Below are positions 1 to 7,244 of a stretch of 20,283 nt of DNA, piece after piece. This stretch comes from CAMCXT01 sp046302715 (GTDB taxonomy: Bacteria > Bacteroidota > Bacteroidia > M30B66). The DNA lies in NCBI GenBank assembly GCA_046302715.1, contig JBKCHQ010000108.1:1-20283 (forward strand), written 5' to 3'. The notes under the pieces are model-generated. The model was given only the letters and a program-made list of their open reading frames with translations, was not told where the DNA came from and ran no database searches. Each line of letters begins with the position of its first letter. Position 1 is the stretch's first letter. A program made the position numbers and the translations under genes.

Positions 1-2
1 AT

Positions 3-128
3 GGCCGAATTTCAAAATCAAAACTGGAGCCTGTAAAATCGCGGCTGCGTTCGATTAAGAAATTGATTAAAACACCCTGTAAGCGCTTGATTGCTGTTTC
101 GGACCAACGTTTTGAATGTGTTGTTTAA
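3..128 (+). CDS. possible 3' end of a gene entering from the left edge
   Basis: A frame open from the window edge ends at TAA 126-128 and encodes about 41 residues rich in Lys and Arg (for example KSRLRSIKKLIK), with no recognisable domain. The region is less AT-rich than the spacer that follows. The minus strand over the same bases is also open in one frame and looks protein-like, but it has no ATG, GTG or TTG start inside the window, which favours the plus strand slightly. If real, this gene converges on the minus-strand lipoprotein at 233. It is weakly supported because it is short and truncated. Confidence 0.25.
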   Translation, partial: GRISKSKLEPVKSRLRSIKKLIKTPCKRLIAVSDQRFECVV

Positions 129-135
129 TTTCGAT

Positions 136-176
136 GTTAGCTATAGTCAGCAATTTGTCTGAATTACATGCTAAAC
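136..176. repeat. small nested inverted repeat in spacer
   Basis: GTTAGC at 136-141 faces GCTAAAC at 170-176, and inside these TCAG faces CTGA around an eight-base loop. It lies in the AT-rich spacer just past the stop of the minus-strand lipoprotein at 233. It could be a degenerate relative of the attC-like elements at 930 and 6544, but its outer arms have the opposite polarity, so this is only a suggestion. The rest of 129-232 shows nothing recognisable. Confidence 0.25.
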
Positions 177-232
177 GTTACAACGAAGTTTTTAATATCG
201 TGATTTAATTGCGGTAGCTGTTGGACTAATTT

Positions 233-916
233 TCATTTAGTAATAAAACTATCTGTTGTAATAATCTCAACTTTGTTAATCATCCTTGAATATGTGTTTT
301 TTACCCAAGAATTACCAAGACTATCATTCCATCTTTCTCTTTGAAGCCCTTTTACAAATAATAGTTTGTTATCCTTATATATTAAGCTATCCCACTTTTC
401 TTTCGAATAACCTACTCTATAATGAAACACAATATACTTGCCGATAGTATCTCTTTCTAATCCTAATACTTCAGATAACTCCATGTTATAAACATATTTA
501 TTCTTTTTCGGGGAATAATTCCAAATCCAATAAGCACAGCCTCCAGAACCACAATTGTAAAGAACAGAAATATCTTTGTAACCATCAAAATTCCAATCAA
601 TAAGTTTGAATTCACTATACTCAATTTGTTTATCAGCAATAATTCTTTGAATTATTTGATTGTCATTGTATATATTTATTGTCTTCAGAATATGCTTAGA
701 TTTGTCTACATTAAATTTGAAGCTTAAAGTTTTTAATCTATCAATTTTTGTAGGTGAAATACTATCCTCATGTAGTTTGCTAATAGTGTTATCATCATGG
801 TTAATATTAATAGCAGAATTTCTACTAAGCCCTTTACCACCATTTAATTCAGTAGTTCCTGTATTACAAGAACTGAAAATTAAAAATATCATTGTGAAAA
901 TAGTAGTTTTTTTCAT
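233..916 (-). CDS. hypothetical lipoprotein with an FG-GAP/XAC2610-like acidic motif
   Basis: 227 residues from a clear ATG at 916. The N-terminus is a lipoprotein signal: two lysines, a hydrophobic run, and a lipobox ending FSSC with Cys17 as the lipidation site, so the mature protein should be anchored to a membrane, probably the outer membrane. Around residues 107-115 the motif DWNFDGYKD resembles the acidic, possibly calcium-binding turn of FG-GAP or XAC2610-type proteins. It is followed by Cys122 and Cys127, which could form a disulfide. The rest is not recognised. The gene is AT-rich, isolated by long spacers on both sides, and preceded by the attC-like element at 930-1053, which suggests an accessory gene acquired by transfer. 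Export is well supported; the function is unknown. Confidence 0.8.
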   Translation of the reverse strand: MKKTTIFTMIFLIFSSCNTGTTELNGGKGLSRNSAININHDDNTISKLHEDSISPTKIDRLKTLSFKFNVDKSKHILKTINIYNDNQIIQRIIADKQIEYSEFKLIDWNFDGYKDISVLYNCGSGGCAYWIWNYSPKKNKYVYNMELSEVLGLERDTIGKYIVFHYRVGYSKEKWDSLIYKDNKLLFVKGLQRERWNDSLGNSWVKNTYSRMINKVEIITTDSFITK

Positions 917-929
917 TTTTTATGACTTT

Positions 930-1053
930 CAGCTAACGGTTTTCAGCGGGACTTTTATCATGAATATTCACTCGGAAAACTAAACTTTCTGCGACCATAA
1001 AACTGTCTGTGAAGCACAAAATATCGCCTTTAGGTAGCTTTGGTTATATGCTG
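930..1053. repeat. attC-like element A (outer inverted repeat)
   Basis: The plus strand reads CAGCTAACGG at 930-939 and GGTTATATGCTG at 1042-1053. These arms are complementary (CAGC then TAAC) except for three extra bases in the right arm. Element B at 6544-6604 has the same arms with one extra base. Unequal arms and a size of about 124 bp are features of integron attC sites. It sits between the stop of one AT-rich lipoprotein gene and the start of another, where a cassette recombination site would lie. The inner part shows no strong L-box pairing and the core matches RYYYAAC/GTTRRRY only partly, so the attC identity is inferred. Confidence 0.4.
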
Positions 1054-1084
1054 GTTGTATACTCGATGGCGGAAAAATAGACAC

Positions 1085-1106
1085 AATAAATACCTGAGTA
1101 TTTATT
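1085..1106 (-). terminator. AT-rich hairpin terminator overlapping the stop codon
   Basis: A perfect 9-bp inverted repeat (AATAAATAC at 1085-1093, GTATTTATT at 1098-1106) with a four-base loop includes the TAA stop of the lipoprotein gene at 1102. On the minus strand it is followed within a few bases by a run of five T. The stem is AT-rich and therefore weak for an intrinsic terminator, but the placement and the T-run fit that role. Confidence 0.5.
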
Positions 1107-1752
1107 CATTTACGTATGTTTGAATTTCATCCAAATTAAACGACACAATTGTTCCGTCAACGCTCATACAGTCACCACTTAAACCAAAAGTCACGTTAAA
1201 ATTAATTTTATCGACATCGAAATCAATTGCTAATTGGTCAAAGTTGAAGGGTGTAAATGAAGCACCTTCAAAACAATCTTTTGTTTCAGGATCACTGGAG
1301 TATGACTTATATTCCTTTTTAATTTTAGAATTTATAATTGAAAGCAATTTATTTTTATTTTCATTAAAAAGCATAGTGTTCTTAATTTGAACGAAGCTTC
1401 CGTTTTCTTGCTTCTTGAATAAAGAATACTCATAAGAATATCTGCCTTTATAATCTGGATAACCCTTTGATATGGTTTTATATTTTTTATAAAAACAAGT
1501 TTTAGTTAAAATTGGGTCAGCACCGTCTACATTTGGGGATTCTTTTTCAGTGCAAGTAACCTTGTTAGTTACTTGCGTTATTGGTGTAGCTGGTACCGAT
1601 GGCTTGGAAATCTTATTTGTATCAATATCAACTAAAGAATCTTTTTCATTAATTGTAGAATCGACTTTTCCTTTTTTTGAATTCTCTCCACAACTTGTGA
1701 ATATTAGGAGACCTAGCATAATTGCATAAATAATTTTATTTAAATTTTTCAT
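1102..1752 (-). CDS. hypothetical lipoprotein
   Basis: 216 residues from the ATG at 1752. A TTG five codons further upstream is less likely because it would put extra charged residues before the signal. The signal peptide is typical for a lipoprotein: KNLNK, a hydrophobic stretch, then lipobox IFTSC with Cys21. A Ser/Thr/Pro/Lys-rich linker of about 50 residues follows, then a folded region with four cysteines (in VTC, KTC, KDC and GDC) that could make two disulfides. No family is recognised. The start lies one base after the stop of a broken small frame (1754-1936), so the two may once have been co-translated. The AT-rich composition and long non-coding flanks suggest an accessory gene. Surface or periplasmic location is well supported; the role is unknown. 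Confidence 0.8.
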   Translation of the reverse strand: MKNLNKIIYAIMLGLLIFTSCGENSKKGKVDSTINEKDSLVDIDTNKISKPSVPATPITQVTNKVTCTEKESPNVDGADPILTKTCFYKKYKTISKGYPDYKGRYSYEYSLFKKQENGSFVQIKNTMLFNENKNKLLSIINSKIKKEYKSYSSDPETKDCFEGASFTPFNFDQLAIDFDVDKINFNVTFGLSGDCMSVDGTIVSFNLDEIQTYVNE

Positions 1753-1753
1753 T

Positions 1754-1936
1754 TTAATATTCTTCAATTATTCCTACTCTTATCGCTTTTCGGTATTCGC
1801 CCCGTTTTTTAAGTGGGATCTGGACTCCACTTTTGTTTAGCTATTTTACAAAATTTTTTAGAACCATCAAAGTTGTGCTTTGGTGAATTGCGTATTTGTC
1901 AGTTTCCGTTTGGTTAAATTTCATAAACTTACCCAT
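1754..1936 (-). pseudogene. broken small reading frame upstream of the lipoprotein
   Basis: An ATG at 1936 opens a 31-codon frame ending in TAG at 1841-1843. The same frame then stays open for 28 more codons to TAA at 1754-1756, one base before the lipoprotein ATG. The second part (containing IPLKKRGEYRKAIR) looks like a real basic C-terminus, and the stop-start junction TAA-A-ATG is typical of co-translated genes. This could be a roughly 60-residue gene broken by one nonsense codon, or chance in AT-rich DNA. The family is not recognised. Nothing else is seen in the spacer 1937-2008. Confidence 0.25.
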
Positions 1937-2008
1937 AACGTTCAAATACCCACTACAACATATTGTTTTAATTTTAGGGCTCTGCAGGAAGCAAGATACT
2001 ACCTAATC

Positions 2009-4957
2009 CTAAATAAGGCTATAGATTAATTCCTGAATTTGCGCACGCGTATCCATATTCAGTAGCTTCTTGTTTTCGGCATCGGGATATACTCTGTTGC
2101 TCAAAAAAACGTAAATCAAATTCTTGTCCGGATCTGCCCATGCTATAGTACCGGTAAAACCTGTATGGCCAAAACTCAAGGATGATACGCATTTGCAGGT
2201 AGGGCCCGAGCGAGCATAATTCATTTCGGGCTTATCAAAGCCCAACCCCCGTCGGTTGTCGCGTTCGCAAAACTGGCAGCGCGTAAATTCCTTTATCACC
2301 GCTTCGCTCAAATAACGTTGGCCGCCATAGGAGCCGTAATTTAATATCATTTGCATGAGTGTGGCTAAATCACTTGATGTTGAAAACAACCCTGCATGGC
2401 CCGCCACACCGCCCATTAGGGCTGCCCCTTGATCATGCACATATCCGTGTATGAGCTGTTTTCTGAAGGTCTTATCGTTTTCGGTCGGCGTTATTTCACT
2501 CCGTTCATATTGCCGCAGAGGATTGTATAAGGTGCGATGCATGCCCAGGGGCGAATAGAAATTGTCGTGCGCATAGCGGTCGAGCGTTTGGCCTGTATGA
2601 CCTTCGATAATTCGTTTGAAAAAATAATAGCCTAAATCGGAATATTTATAGCCCGGATTTTTGCCATTAACATCGCATTTGGCAATAGTAGAAAAAATGG
2701 TGTCGGGATAATCGTAGCGCATAAAAATATTATCGGCCACTTGGTTCGGAAAGCTATCCGAAGCCTCGGTGCGGTAAAGCCTTTTGCGTGCTGCGGGACT
2801 TAAGGTTTTTAAATGAAAGGGAATCCATGCAGGAAGCCCAGCCTGATGAGCCAAAAGATCGCGCAAGCGAATAGGGCCCTTATTGGTGCCGGTTAAAACG
2901 GGCAAATAATCGCTCAGCTTCTTATCTACATCGATGTAGCCTTTGTCGGTAAGCTTCATGATGCTTACCGTTGATGCCGCCACTTTAGTGATCGAAGCAA
3001 TATCATACAAATCGCTGGTTTCAACAGGCTCAACCGGTGCATAGGTATGAAAGCCAAATGCTTTGTGGTAAAATACTTTGCCGTCTTTTGCCACCAATAC
3101 CTGGCAGCCCGGAAATGCTTGAGCCTTAATTCCTTTGTTTACTAATGCATCAATGCCCGCTAAATCGCTAGAGTTAATGCCCAATTCTTCGGGAATGGTA
3201 TATTTTAAACGATTGGCATTGTACGTAAATAGCCCCATCCCTTCTTTATACTTTCCTGTATTTACAGGTAATTTTCCTTTGGCTTTAATACCGCCAAAAA
3301 TAAGCTGTGCACTCAGTTCCTGCGAGTTCTTATTATCTTCAAAGGCCATTATCAACCCATGAGGCTGCGCACTGAGTTTTTCAAGGCAATACGGATTGGC
3401 ATACACCGTTAAAATTACTTTCGTATGCTTGTTTAATGCCTCTACCAATTGATTTACCGCCGCATTAACACCGGCGCTTTTATTCATGGAGTTTTTGGGG
3501 TTATGCACGCTAACCACCACAATATCATAAGGCTTCAGCTTTTCGATAAGCGCATTTTGCTGGGCAGAAATTTGCTCTTTATCTACCGAAAAATTCTTAA
3601 CCAGCATGTAGTTATTCAACATTTTCTGAAAAGCGTTACCGCTGTTTCCATCAATGGCCAGCGCTGCCACTCTAATGCTGTCAAGTCCTTTAAGAGGAAT
3701 GATGTTTTTATTTTCCAGCAAGCAAAGCGAAGCTTCGGTAAGTTGACGTTTCAATAATTCGGCCTCACCGATATTTAGGTCAGTGTTGATATTGGTCGTC
3801 TTTATTGGGTTAAATTTATTGAGCCCCATCCAGTATTTAGCCTCTAAAATTTTACGGCAACGGCGGTCAATTTCCTCTTGGGTAATTTCGCCTTTTTCGA
3901 TGGCTTTCTTAATTTCTGCCATGGCTTTCGGAACATTATCCGAAAAAAGTAAAATATCATTTCCGGCGAGAAGCGCCTTTACATCGGCAATACCTGATGG
4001 ATAATTGGCTGCTACGCCCTGCATATTCATGGCATCTGTAAATACAAGGCCTTTAAAACCCATTTTACCTTTAAGCAAATCGGTAATTACTTTTTTGGAT
4101 AGGGTAGTGGGTTGGTTGGGCGTTGAGTCGAGTGAGGGAATGTATAAATGCGCCACCATCATGCTGCCCAATCCTTTACGAATCATTTCACGAAATGGAT
4201 AAAGTTCCAGCGAATCGATGCGTTCTTTGCTGTGTTTCATATACGGCAAAGCTTTGTGCGAATCGGTATCGGTATCGCCATGCCCGGGAAAATGTTTGGC
4301 ATTGGCCAGAACGTTTTTATCCTGCAATCCGCGCATGTAAGCAATAGCCTTAGCGGCAACGTTATATTTATTCTCTCCAAAGGAACGCATGTTAATTACG
4401 GGGTTCGATGGATTGTTATTTACATCGGCCACCGGGGCAAAATTTACGTTTATGCCAATACGCTTGCATTGACGACCAATTTCGAGGCCCATTTTATAAA
4501 TGAGCGTATCGTTTTGAATGGCGCCTAAGGTCATTTGTTTTGGAAAAACTGTTGTAGAGTCTAAACGCATAGATAGCCCCCACTCGCCATCAATCGAAAT
4601 CATGAGCGGCACTTTTGATGCCTTTTGATAGGTATTGGTAAGGCGAGCTTGCCTGCCCGGCCCGCCTTGCATAAAAATCAATCCGCCAATATGATGCGTG
4701 GTAATTTGTTTAAGAATTTCTGCTTCATGTGCTTTGTCTTTGTTGGAATATGCCGCGAGCATAAACAGTTGTCCGATACGCTGTTCGGGACTTAGCGACG
4801 CCATCACCGAATCTACCCATACTTTTCCTGCGCCAAGAAATGGAGGATCTTTGGGCCTATCGTCCACAACCTGTTTGGGCTTGGCCGATTTAACTTCGGG
4901 CTTGCAATAGGCAAATAATAAAATGCTACTTAAACTAATAAGAACCAGTCTATACAT
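2009..4957 (-). CDS. lipoprotein fusion: GH3 (NagZ-type) beta-N-acetylglucosaminidase plus serine beta-lactamase-like domain
   Basis: 982 residues from the ATG at 4957; a TTG 11 codons upstream is rejected because the lipoprotein signal begins at this ATG. The hydrophobic N-terminus ends in FAYC (Cys18), so the protein is probably lipid-anchored. Residues about 45-390 are a glycoside hydrolase family 3 domain of NagZ type: KHFPGHG at 221-227 followed by the Asp232/His234 pair that serves as acid-base in NagZ, and nucleophile Asp308 in FTDAMNM. A GH3 C-terminal-like sandwich region follows. From about residue 600 there is a class C beta-lactamase/esterase-like domain with SITK at 655-658 (Ser and Lys), a YSD triad in place of YxN, and HTG near the end in place of KTG. 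It probably removes GlcNAc from muropeptides and hydrolyses an amide or ester in the same substrate. This GH3-serine hydrolase fusion is known in Bacteroidota. The substrate of the second domain is not certain. Confidence 0.93.
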   Translation of the reverse strand: MYRLVLISLSSILLFAYCKPEVKSAKPKQVVDDRPKDPPFLGAGKVWVDSVMASLSPEQRIGQLFMLAAYSNKDKAHEAEILKQITTHHIGGLIFMQGGPGRQARLTNTYQKASKVPLMISIDGEWGLSMRLDSTTVFPKQMTLGAIQNDTLIYKMGLEIGRQCKRIGINVNFAPVADVNNNPSNPVINMRSFGENKYNVAAKAIAYMRGLQDKNVLANAKHFPGHGDTDTDSHKALPYMKHSKERIDSLELYPFREMIRKGLGSMMVAHLYIPSLDSTPNQPTTLSKKVITDLLKGKMGFKGLVFTDAMNMQGVAANYPSGIADVKALLAGNDILLFSDNVPKAMAEIKKAIEKGEITQEEIDRRCRKILEAKYWMGLNKFNPIKTTNINTDLNIGEAELLKRQLTEASLCLLENKNIIPLKGLDSIRVAALAIDGNSGNAFQKMLNNYMLVKNFSVDKEQISAQQNALIEKLKPYDIVVVSVHNPKNSMNKSAGVNAAVNQLVEALNKHTKVILTVYANPYCLEKLSAQPHGLIMAFEDNKNSQELSAQLIFGGIKAKGKLPVNTGKYKEGMGLFTYNANRLKYTIPEELGINSSDLAGIDALVNKGIKAQAFPGCQVLVAKDGKVFYHKAFGFHTYAPVEPVETSDLYDIASITKVAASTVSIMKLTDKGYIDVDKKLSDYLPVLTGTNKGPIRLRDLLAHQAGLPAWIPFHLKTLSPAARKRLYRTEASDSFPNQVADNIFMRYDYPDTIFSTIAKCDVNGKNPGYKYSDLGYYFFKRIIEGHTGQTLDRYAHDNFYSPLGMHRTLYNPLRQYERSEITPTENDKTFRKQLIHGYVHDQGAALMGGVAGHAGLFSTSSDLATLMQMILNYGSYGGQRYLSEAVIKEFTRCQFCERDNRRGLGFDKPEMNYARSGPTCKCVSSLSFGHTGFTGTIAWADPDKNLIYVFLSNRVYPDAENKKLLNMDTRAQIQELIYSLI

Positions 4958-4967
4958 GGTAAAATGA

Positions 4968-5019
4968 TTTACTACAAAAGAAAGGTTCAATTTACGCTTT
5001 ACTACAAGGGGTAAGCGTA
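4968..5019. repeat. direct repeat and hairpin between miaE and the GH3 gene
   Basis: TTTACTACAA occurs at 4968-4977 and again at 4998-5007, exactly 30 bp apart, about three helix turns. The second copy overlaps a hairpin with arms TACGCTTTAC (4993-5002) and GTAAGCGTA (5011-5019), one bulged base and an eight-base loop. Lying just upstream of the lipoprotein start, this could be a regulator site or a processing or termination hairpin for miaE. No long T-run follows on the minus strand. Confidence 0.35.
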
Positions 5020-5051
5020 TTGTTTCAACAAAAAAAGGTTAAAAAGCAAGC

Positions 5052-5639
5052 TTACCCGTGAATGCGTGCTTCCTTTTCGTAGCGGCGAATCATTTCTGCT
5101 TCGAAGCTTAAAAATTCGTCCCATCGACGGTCCACATCCAATCCGGCTTTTTTGCCGTATTGACGTGCCAGCTTTAGAAACATGGTATGATGCCCGGCTT
5201 CACTGGCCATTAACTCGCGATAAAAAAGCGCCAATTCGGCATCTTCAATGTTTTCGCTCAGTACCCTGAAACGCTCGCAGCTTCTGGCCTCAATCATGGC
5301 GGCAAAAAGTAGTTTTTCAACAAGCTGCCCTGTTCTGGAACTTTCCTTATTCAGAAATCCGAGTAATTCGTTTACATATTCGTCGCGACGCTCTTTTCCC
5401 AGTTGCAAGCCGCGTTTCACCATAATTTCATGCACACTTTGAAAATGCTGCATTTCTTCCTGTGCCAATGCCGACATTTCCTGCACCAATTCGGTAAATT
5501 CGGGGAATTTAACAATCAGTGAGATGGCCGTCGAAGCGGCTTTTTGCTCACAATACGCGTGGTCGGTTAAAATTTCTGTAAGGTCTTTTCCGGCCAAATC
5601 GGCCCAGCGGGGATCGGTGGCATGTTTTAAGCGCAGCAT
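5052..5639 (-). CDS. miaE: tRNA-(ms2io6A)-hydroxylase MiaE
   Basis: 195 residues, the usual length for the family. MiaE is a diiron monooxygenase that hydroxylates the isopentenyl group on ms2i6A at tRNA position 37, using O2. The ferritin-like four-helix ligands are visible: Glu31 (CEQKA), Glu62 and His65 (EEMQH), Glu117 (IEARS), and Glu147 and His150 (EAGHH). The start at 5639 is supported by a promoter -7 box TACCTTTG 18 bases upstream, which would give a leader of about 12 nt. The gene stands alone, with about 95 bp to the GH3 lipoprotein downstream and an accessory patch upstream. It acts in the cytoplasm. Assignment is confident from the motifs. Confidence 0.92.
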   Translation of the reverse strand: MLRLKHATDPRWADLAGKDLTEILTDHAYCEQKAASTAISLIVKFPEFTELVQEMSALAQEEMQHFQSVHEIMVKRGLQLGKERRDEYVNELLGFLNKESSRTGQLVEKLLFAAMIEARSCERFRVLSENIEDAELALFYRELMASEAGHHTMFLKLARQYGKKAGLDVDRRWDEFLSFEAEMIRRYEKEARIHG

Positions 5640-5878
5640 GAGGCTTCAAATTTGGACAAAGGTAACGAAGGCATGTATAAGTTATCGCTGCTTAACCTGC
5701 ATAATTTATTCGGTTGGTGCGTATCTATATCCGATTGGAGACTGGCTTGGAATTCGGGAAGATATCGGAGCGAAAAACCTGTCAATATGTAAGTGATTGT
5801 TTTGTCAAAGGTCTGCCCGTTAACTAATGAGGAAATCGTCAAAATTGAAATTGTCAATATGTTTCGAAGTGTCGTCAT
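5627..5878 (-). pseudogene. truncated start of a secreted protein
   Basis: From an ATG at 5878 the frame encodes MTTLRNILTISILTISSL, followed by VNGQ and then TFDKTITY: a convincing signal peptide with a cleavage site after VNG, of the kind common in Bacteroidota. After about 35 residues the sequence loses character and runs, without a recognisable domain, into the miaE promoter and start codon, ending at 5627. It looks like the 5' end of a secreted-protein gene cut off by a deletion or insertion at the border of the accessory patch. A frame extending upstream to 5962 overlaps the SRPBCC gene and is not believed. No other gene is seen in 5640-5922. Confidence 0.35.
5657..5664 (-). promoter_or_regulatory. 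Bacteroidota-type -7 box for miaE
   Basis: The minus strand reads TACCTTTG, an exact match to the TAnnTTTG -7 element of Bacteroidota primary-sigma promoters, 17 bases before the miaE ATG. No clear TTG -33 element is found at the expected 19-21 bp upstream, so this is a partial promoter match. Confidence 0.45.
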
Positions 5879-5922
5879 AAGGTTATTGTTAGCAGTAGCG
5901 CTTTCTGTCTGTTTCCATAACG

Positions 5923-6540
5923 CTATTTTGTCAGCCTTGGATTTCTTACAACTAATTGCCATCTTTTTTGTCTATGTTTATAAAATGATTTTGCCCAAGA
6001 TGTTATAAAACCAGTCAGCATACCTCCATAAATTACTATTTCGTCTTCATAAATTATTGCTGTGTCGGATAGTTTTTTTAATGATATTTTATGGTTCCAG
6101 ACTTTTGCAGAATTGTCCCACTCTCTTGTCTGTAAAATTTTATTTACTTCATCTATTTTTTCGAAATAAAGTGAATGAAGCCCACCAAAAGGAATAAAAC
6201 CATAAACTAACATTTTTGTCGAAACAGTATCGCCTTCTTTCCATATTTCAGGAAATTGACCGCCTGTTGGTTTAAATTTTACTTTACTGTCCGCAACAAA
6301 GTTCAATAAAGCACTTGTTTGAACTTTTGTCCAAGCGGTATCAATATCAATTTGTATTTCAGAATTTACGGTCAGTTTACGAGCCGTAACTTGTTTTCCT
6401 TTATAATCAATATTTATTTTTTCAATTTTTGTAGTCATATTTTTATTTGTCGCATACAACATAAATGTAAGTGATACTATTAAAGTCAATATTATACATT
6501 TTACTTTTTTTATTCTTGTTGAGGTTGGTCGACATAGCAT
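5923..6540 (-). CDS. SRPBCC/START-like domain protein, possibly membrane-anchored
   Basis: 205 residues from the ATG at 6540; a GTG at 6561 lies inside the attC-like element and is less likely. Residues about 10-30 form a hydrophobic segment after Lys/Arg that may be an anchor or signal. An alternative ATG at 6438 would remove it and give a soluble protein of 171 residues. The remainder looks like a ligand-binding SRPBCC fold: an opening strand with IDIDTAWTKVQ, a GFIPFGGLHSLYFEKID segment, a TREWD segment, and a C-terminal helix FYKHRQKRWQL that is typical of the family. The ligand is unknown. The gene is AT-rich, unlike the miaE and M15 genes on either side, and sits directly after the attC-like element B, suggesting a transferred cassette gene. 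Family placement is moderate; gene reality is good. Confidence 0.7.
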   Translation of the reverse strand: MLCRPTSTRIKKVKCIILTLIVSLTFMLYATNKNMTTKIEKINIDYKGKQVTARKLTVNSEIQIDIDTAWTKVQTSALLNFVADSKVKFKPTGGQFPEIWKEGDTVSTKMLVYGFIPFGGLHSLYFEKIDEVNKILQTREWDNSAKVWNHKISLKKLSDTAIIYEDEIVIYGGMLTGFITSWAKSFYKHRQKRWQLVVRNPRLTK

Positions 6541-6543
6541 TAC

Positions 6544-6604
6544 TGCTAACGTTTTGCGCACAGACGCATACCCTTTTCGGGTTGCGTTTGTGCGCTGTTA
6601 TGCA
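6544..6604. repeat. attC-like element B with 17-bp imperfect hairpin
   Basis: The outer arms are TGCTAACG (6544-6551) and TGTTATGCA (6596-6604), complementary apart from one extra base in the right arm. Inside, 6556-6573 pairs with 6579-6595 through 17 bp with one G-T wobble and one bulged T around loop TTTTC. Unpaired GTTTT versus a single T separates the outer and inner stems, matching the R box, spacer, L box layout of an integron attC site with extrahelical bases; 61 bp is at the short end for attC. It lies between the hepT stop and the start of the next AT-rich gene. No T-run follows on either strand, so an intrinsic terminator is less likely. Confidence 0.5.
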
Positions 6605-6611
6605 CTTTACC

Positions 6612-6947
6612 TTACTCTAGTAAACTTTTAATTTCAAGTTTTAATTTTGGCAAACTATTAATAAGAATTGACCAAATCATATCATCAGCTATATTATCAT
6701 AGCTGTGAATTATTCTATTCCTTGTACCAACTATATTTCTTGAATTTTCAATTTTAAAATCTGGTTTTTCCTTGAGTATTCTATTTACTGCCTCACCAAT
6801 GATTTCTATATTCCTTTCTACTGCTCTTTTGGTCTTTATATCTTTTTGATATTCCAAGAAATTCTTTGGTTTATCCTCGAAAAATGATTCAATTTCATCA
6901 ATCGAATTTAGAATATCGTATAGCCAAGTACTAATTTTATTATCCAT
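6612..6947 (-). CDS. hepT: HepT-like toxin (HEPN RNase, DUF86)
   Basis: 111 residues from the ATG at 6947; an in-frame ATG at 6965 is also possible, but the family normally begins close to the KISTWLYDIL helix. HepT proteins are helical HEPN ribonucleases. The hallmark Rx4HxY motif is present as Arg76, His81 and Tyr83 (RNRIIHSY); Arg and His are the RNase residues and Tyr is the residue AMPylated by the partner MntA. The start overlaps the end of the mntA gene by 8 bases (ATGGATAA), as expected for a coupled toxin-antitoxin pair. It acts in the cytoplasm. The pair is AT-rich and lies in an accessory patch. Confidence 0.9.
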   Translation of the reverse strand: MDNKISTWLYDILNSIDEIESFFEDKPKNFLEYQKDIKTKRAVERNIEIIGEAVNRILKEKPDFKIENSRNIVGTRNRIIHSYDNIADDMIWSILINSLPKLKLEIKSLLE

Positions 6948-7239
6948 AAATAAGCCGCTTTTCATTATCTATTTGCTTCCTCAAAAATGGATTGCGTATT
7001 CCCTTTTCCTCTAATAAATCAACAGGCCGATTAAATATTGACTCCAATTGATCTTTTAAATCAAAGTAATTATCGGCATATTCAGACAAATCAAGCTTTT
7101 CAAAATCAACTACTAAGTCAATATCACTCTCATTTGTAAATGTGTCCTTTAGTACCGAACCAAATACAAAAAGCTTACTAACCTTATGTTTAGCGCATAG
7201 GTTTTTAATCTTTTCAATATTTAACTCAACTAGATTCAT
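6940..7239 (-). CDS. mntA: MntA-like antitoxin nucleotidyltransferase
   Basis: 99 residues. A minimal nucleotidyltransferase with the GSx10DxD signature: Gly27-Ser28, then Asp39-Ile-Asp41, plus a later acidic residue in RPVDLL. In the characterised MntA/HepT system the antitoxin inactivates its toxin by attaching AMP units to the HepT motif tyrosine, and the same chemistry is inferred here. The gene precedes and overlaps hepT. A promoter with TTG, 19 bp and TATCTTTA ends six bases before the ATG, so the transcript should be leaderless or nearly so. Confidence 0.9.
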   Translation of the reverse strand: MNLVELNIEKIKNLCAKHKVSKLFVFGSVLKDTFTNESDIDLVVDFEKLDLSEYADNYFDLKDQLESIFNRPVDLLEEKGIRNPFLRKQIDNEKRLIYG

Positions 7240-7244
7240 GATCG

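Noticed and set aside
5888..5922. A third attC-like element with GTTAGCA and CATAACG ends
   Set aside because: The ends have the opposite polarity to A and B, the inner stem is only five bases, and such TAAC/GTTA pairs are common by chance in AT-rich DNA.
5793..6008. Plus-strand hydrophobic 71-residue frame
   Set aside because: It lies opposite the truncated secreted-protein start and the SRPBCC gene end; its hydrophobic character comes from the opposite-strand signal peptide and AT-rich DNA, and no plus-strand start signal is seen.
6556..6595. The hairpin of element B as a plain intrinsic terminator of mntA-hepT
   Set aside because: No T-run follows the stem on either strand, and the flanking arms match element A, which better fits a recombination-site-like role.
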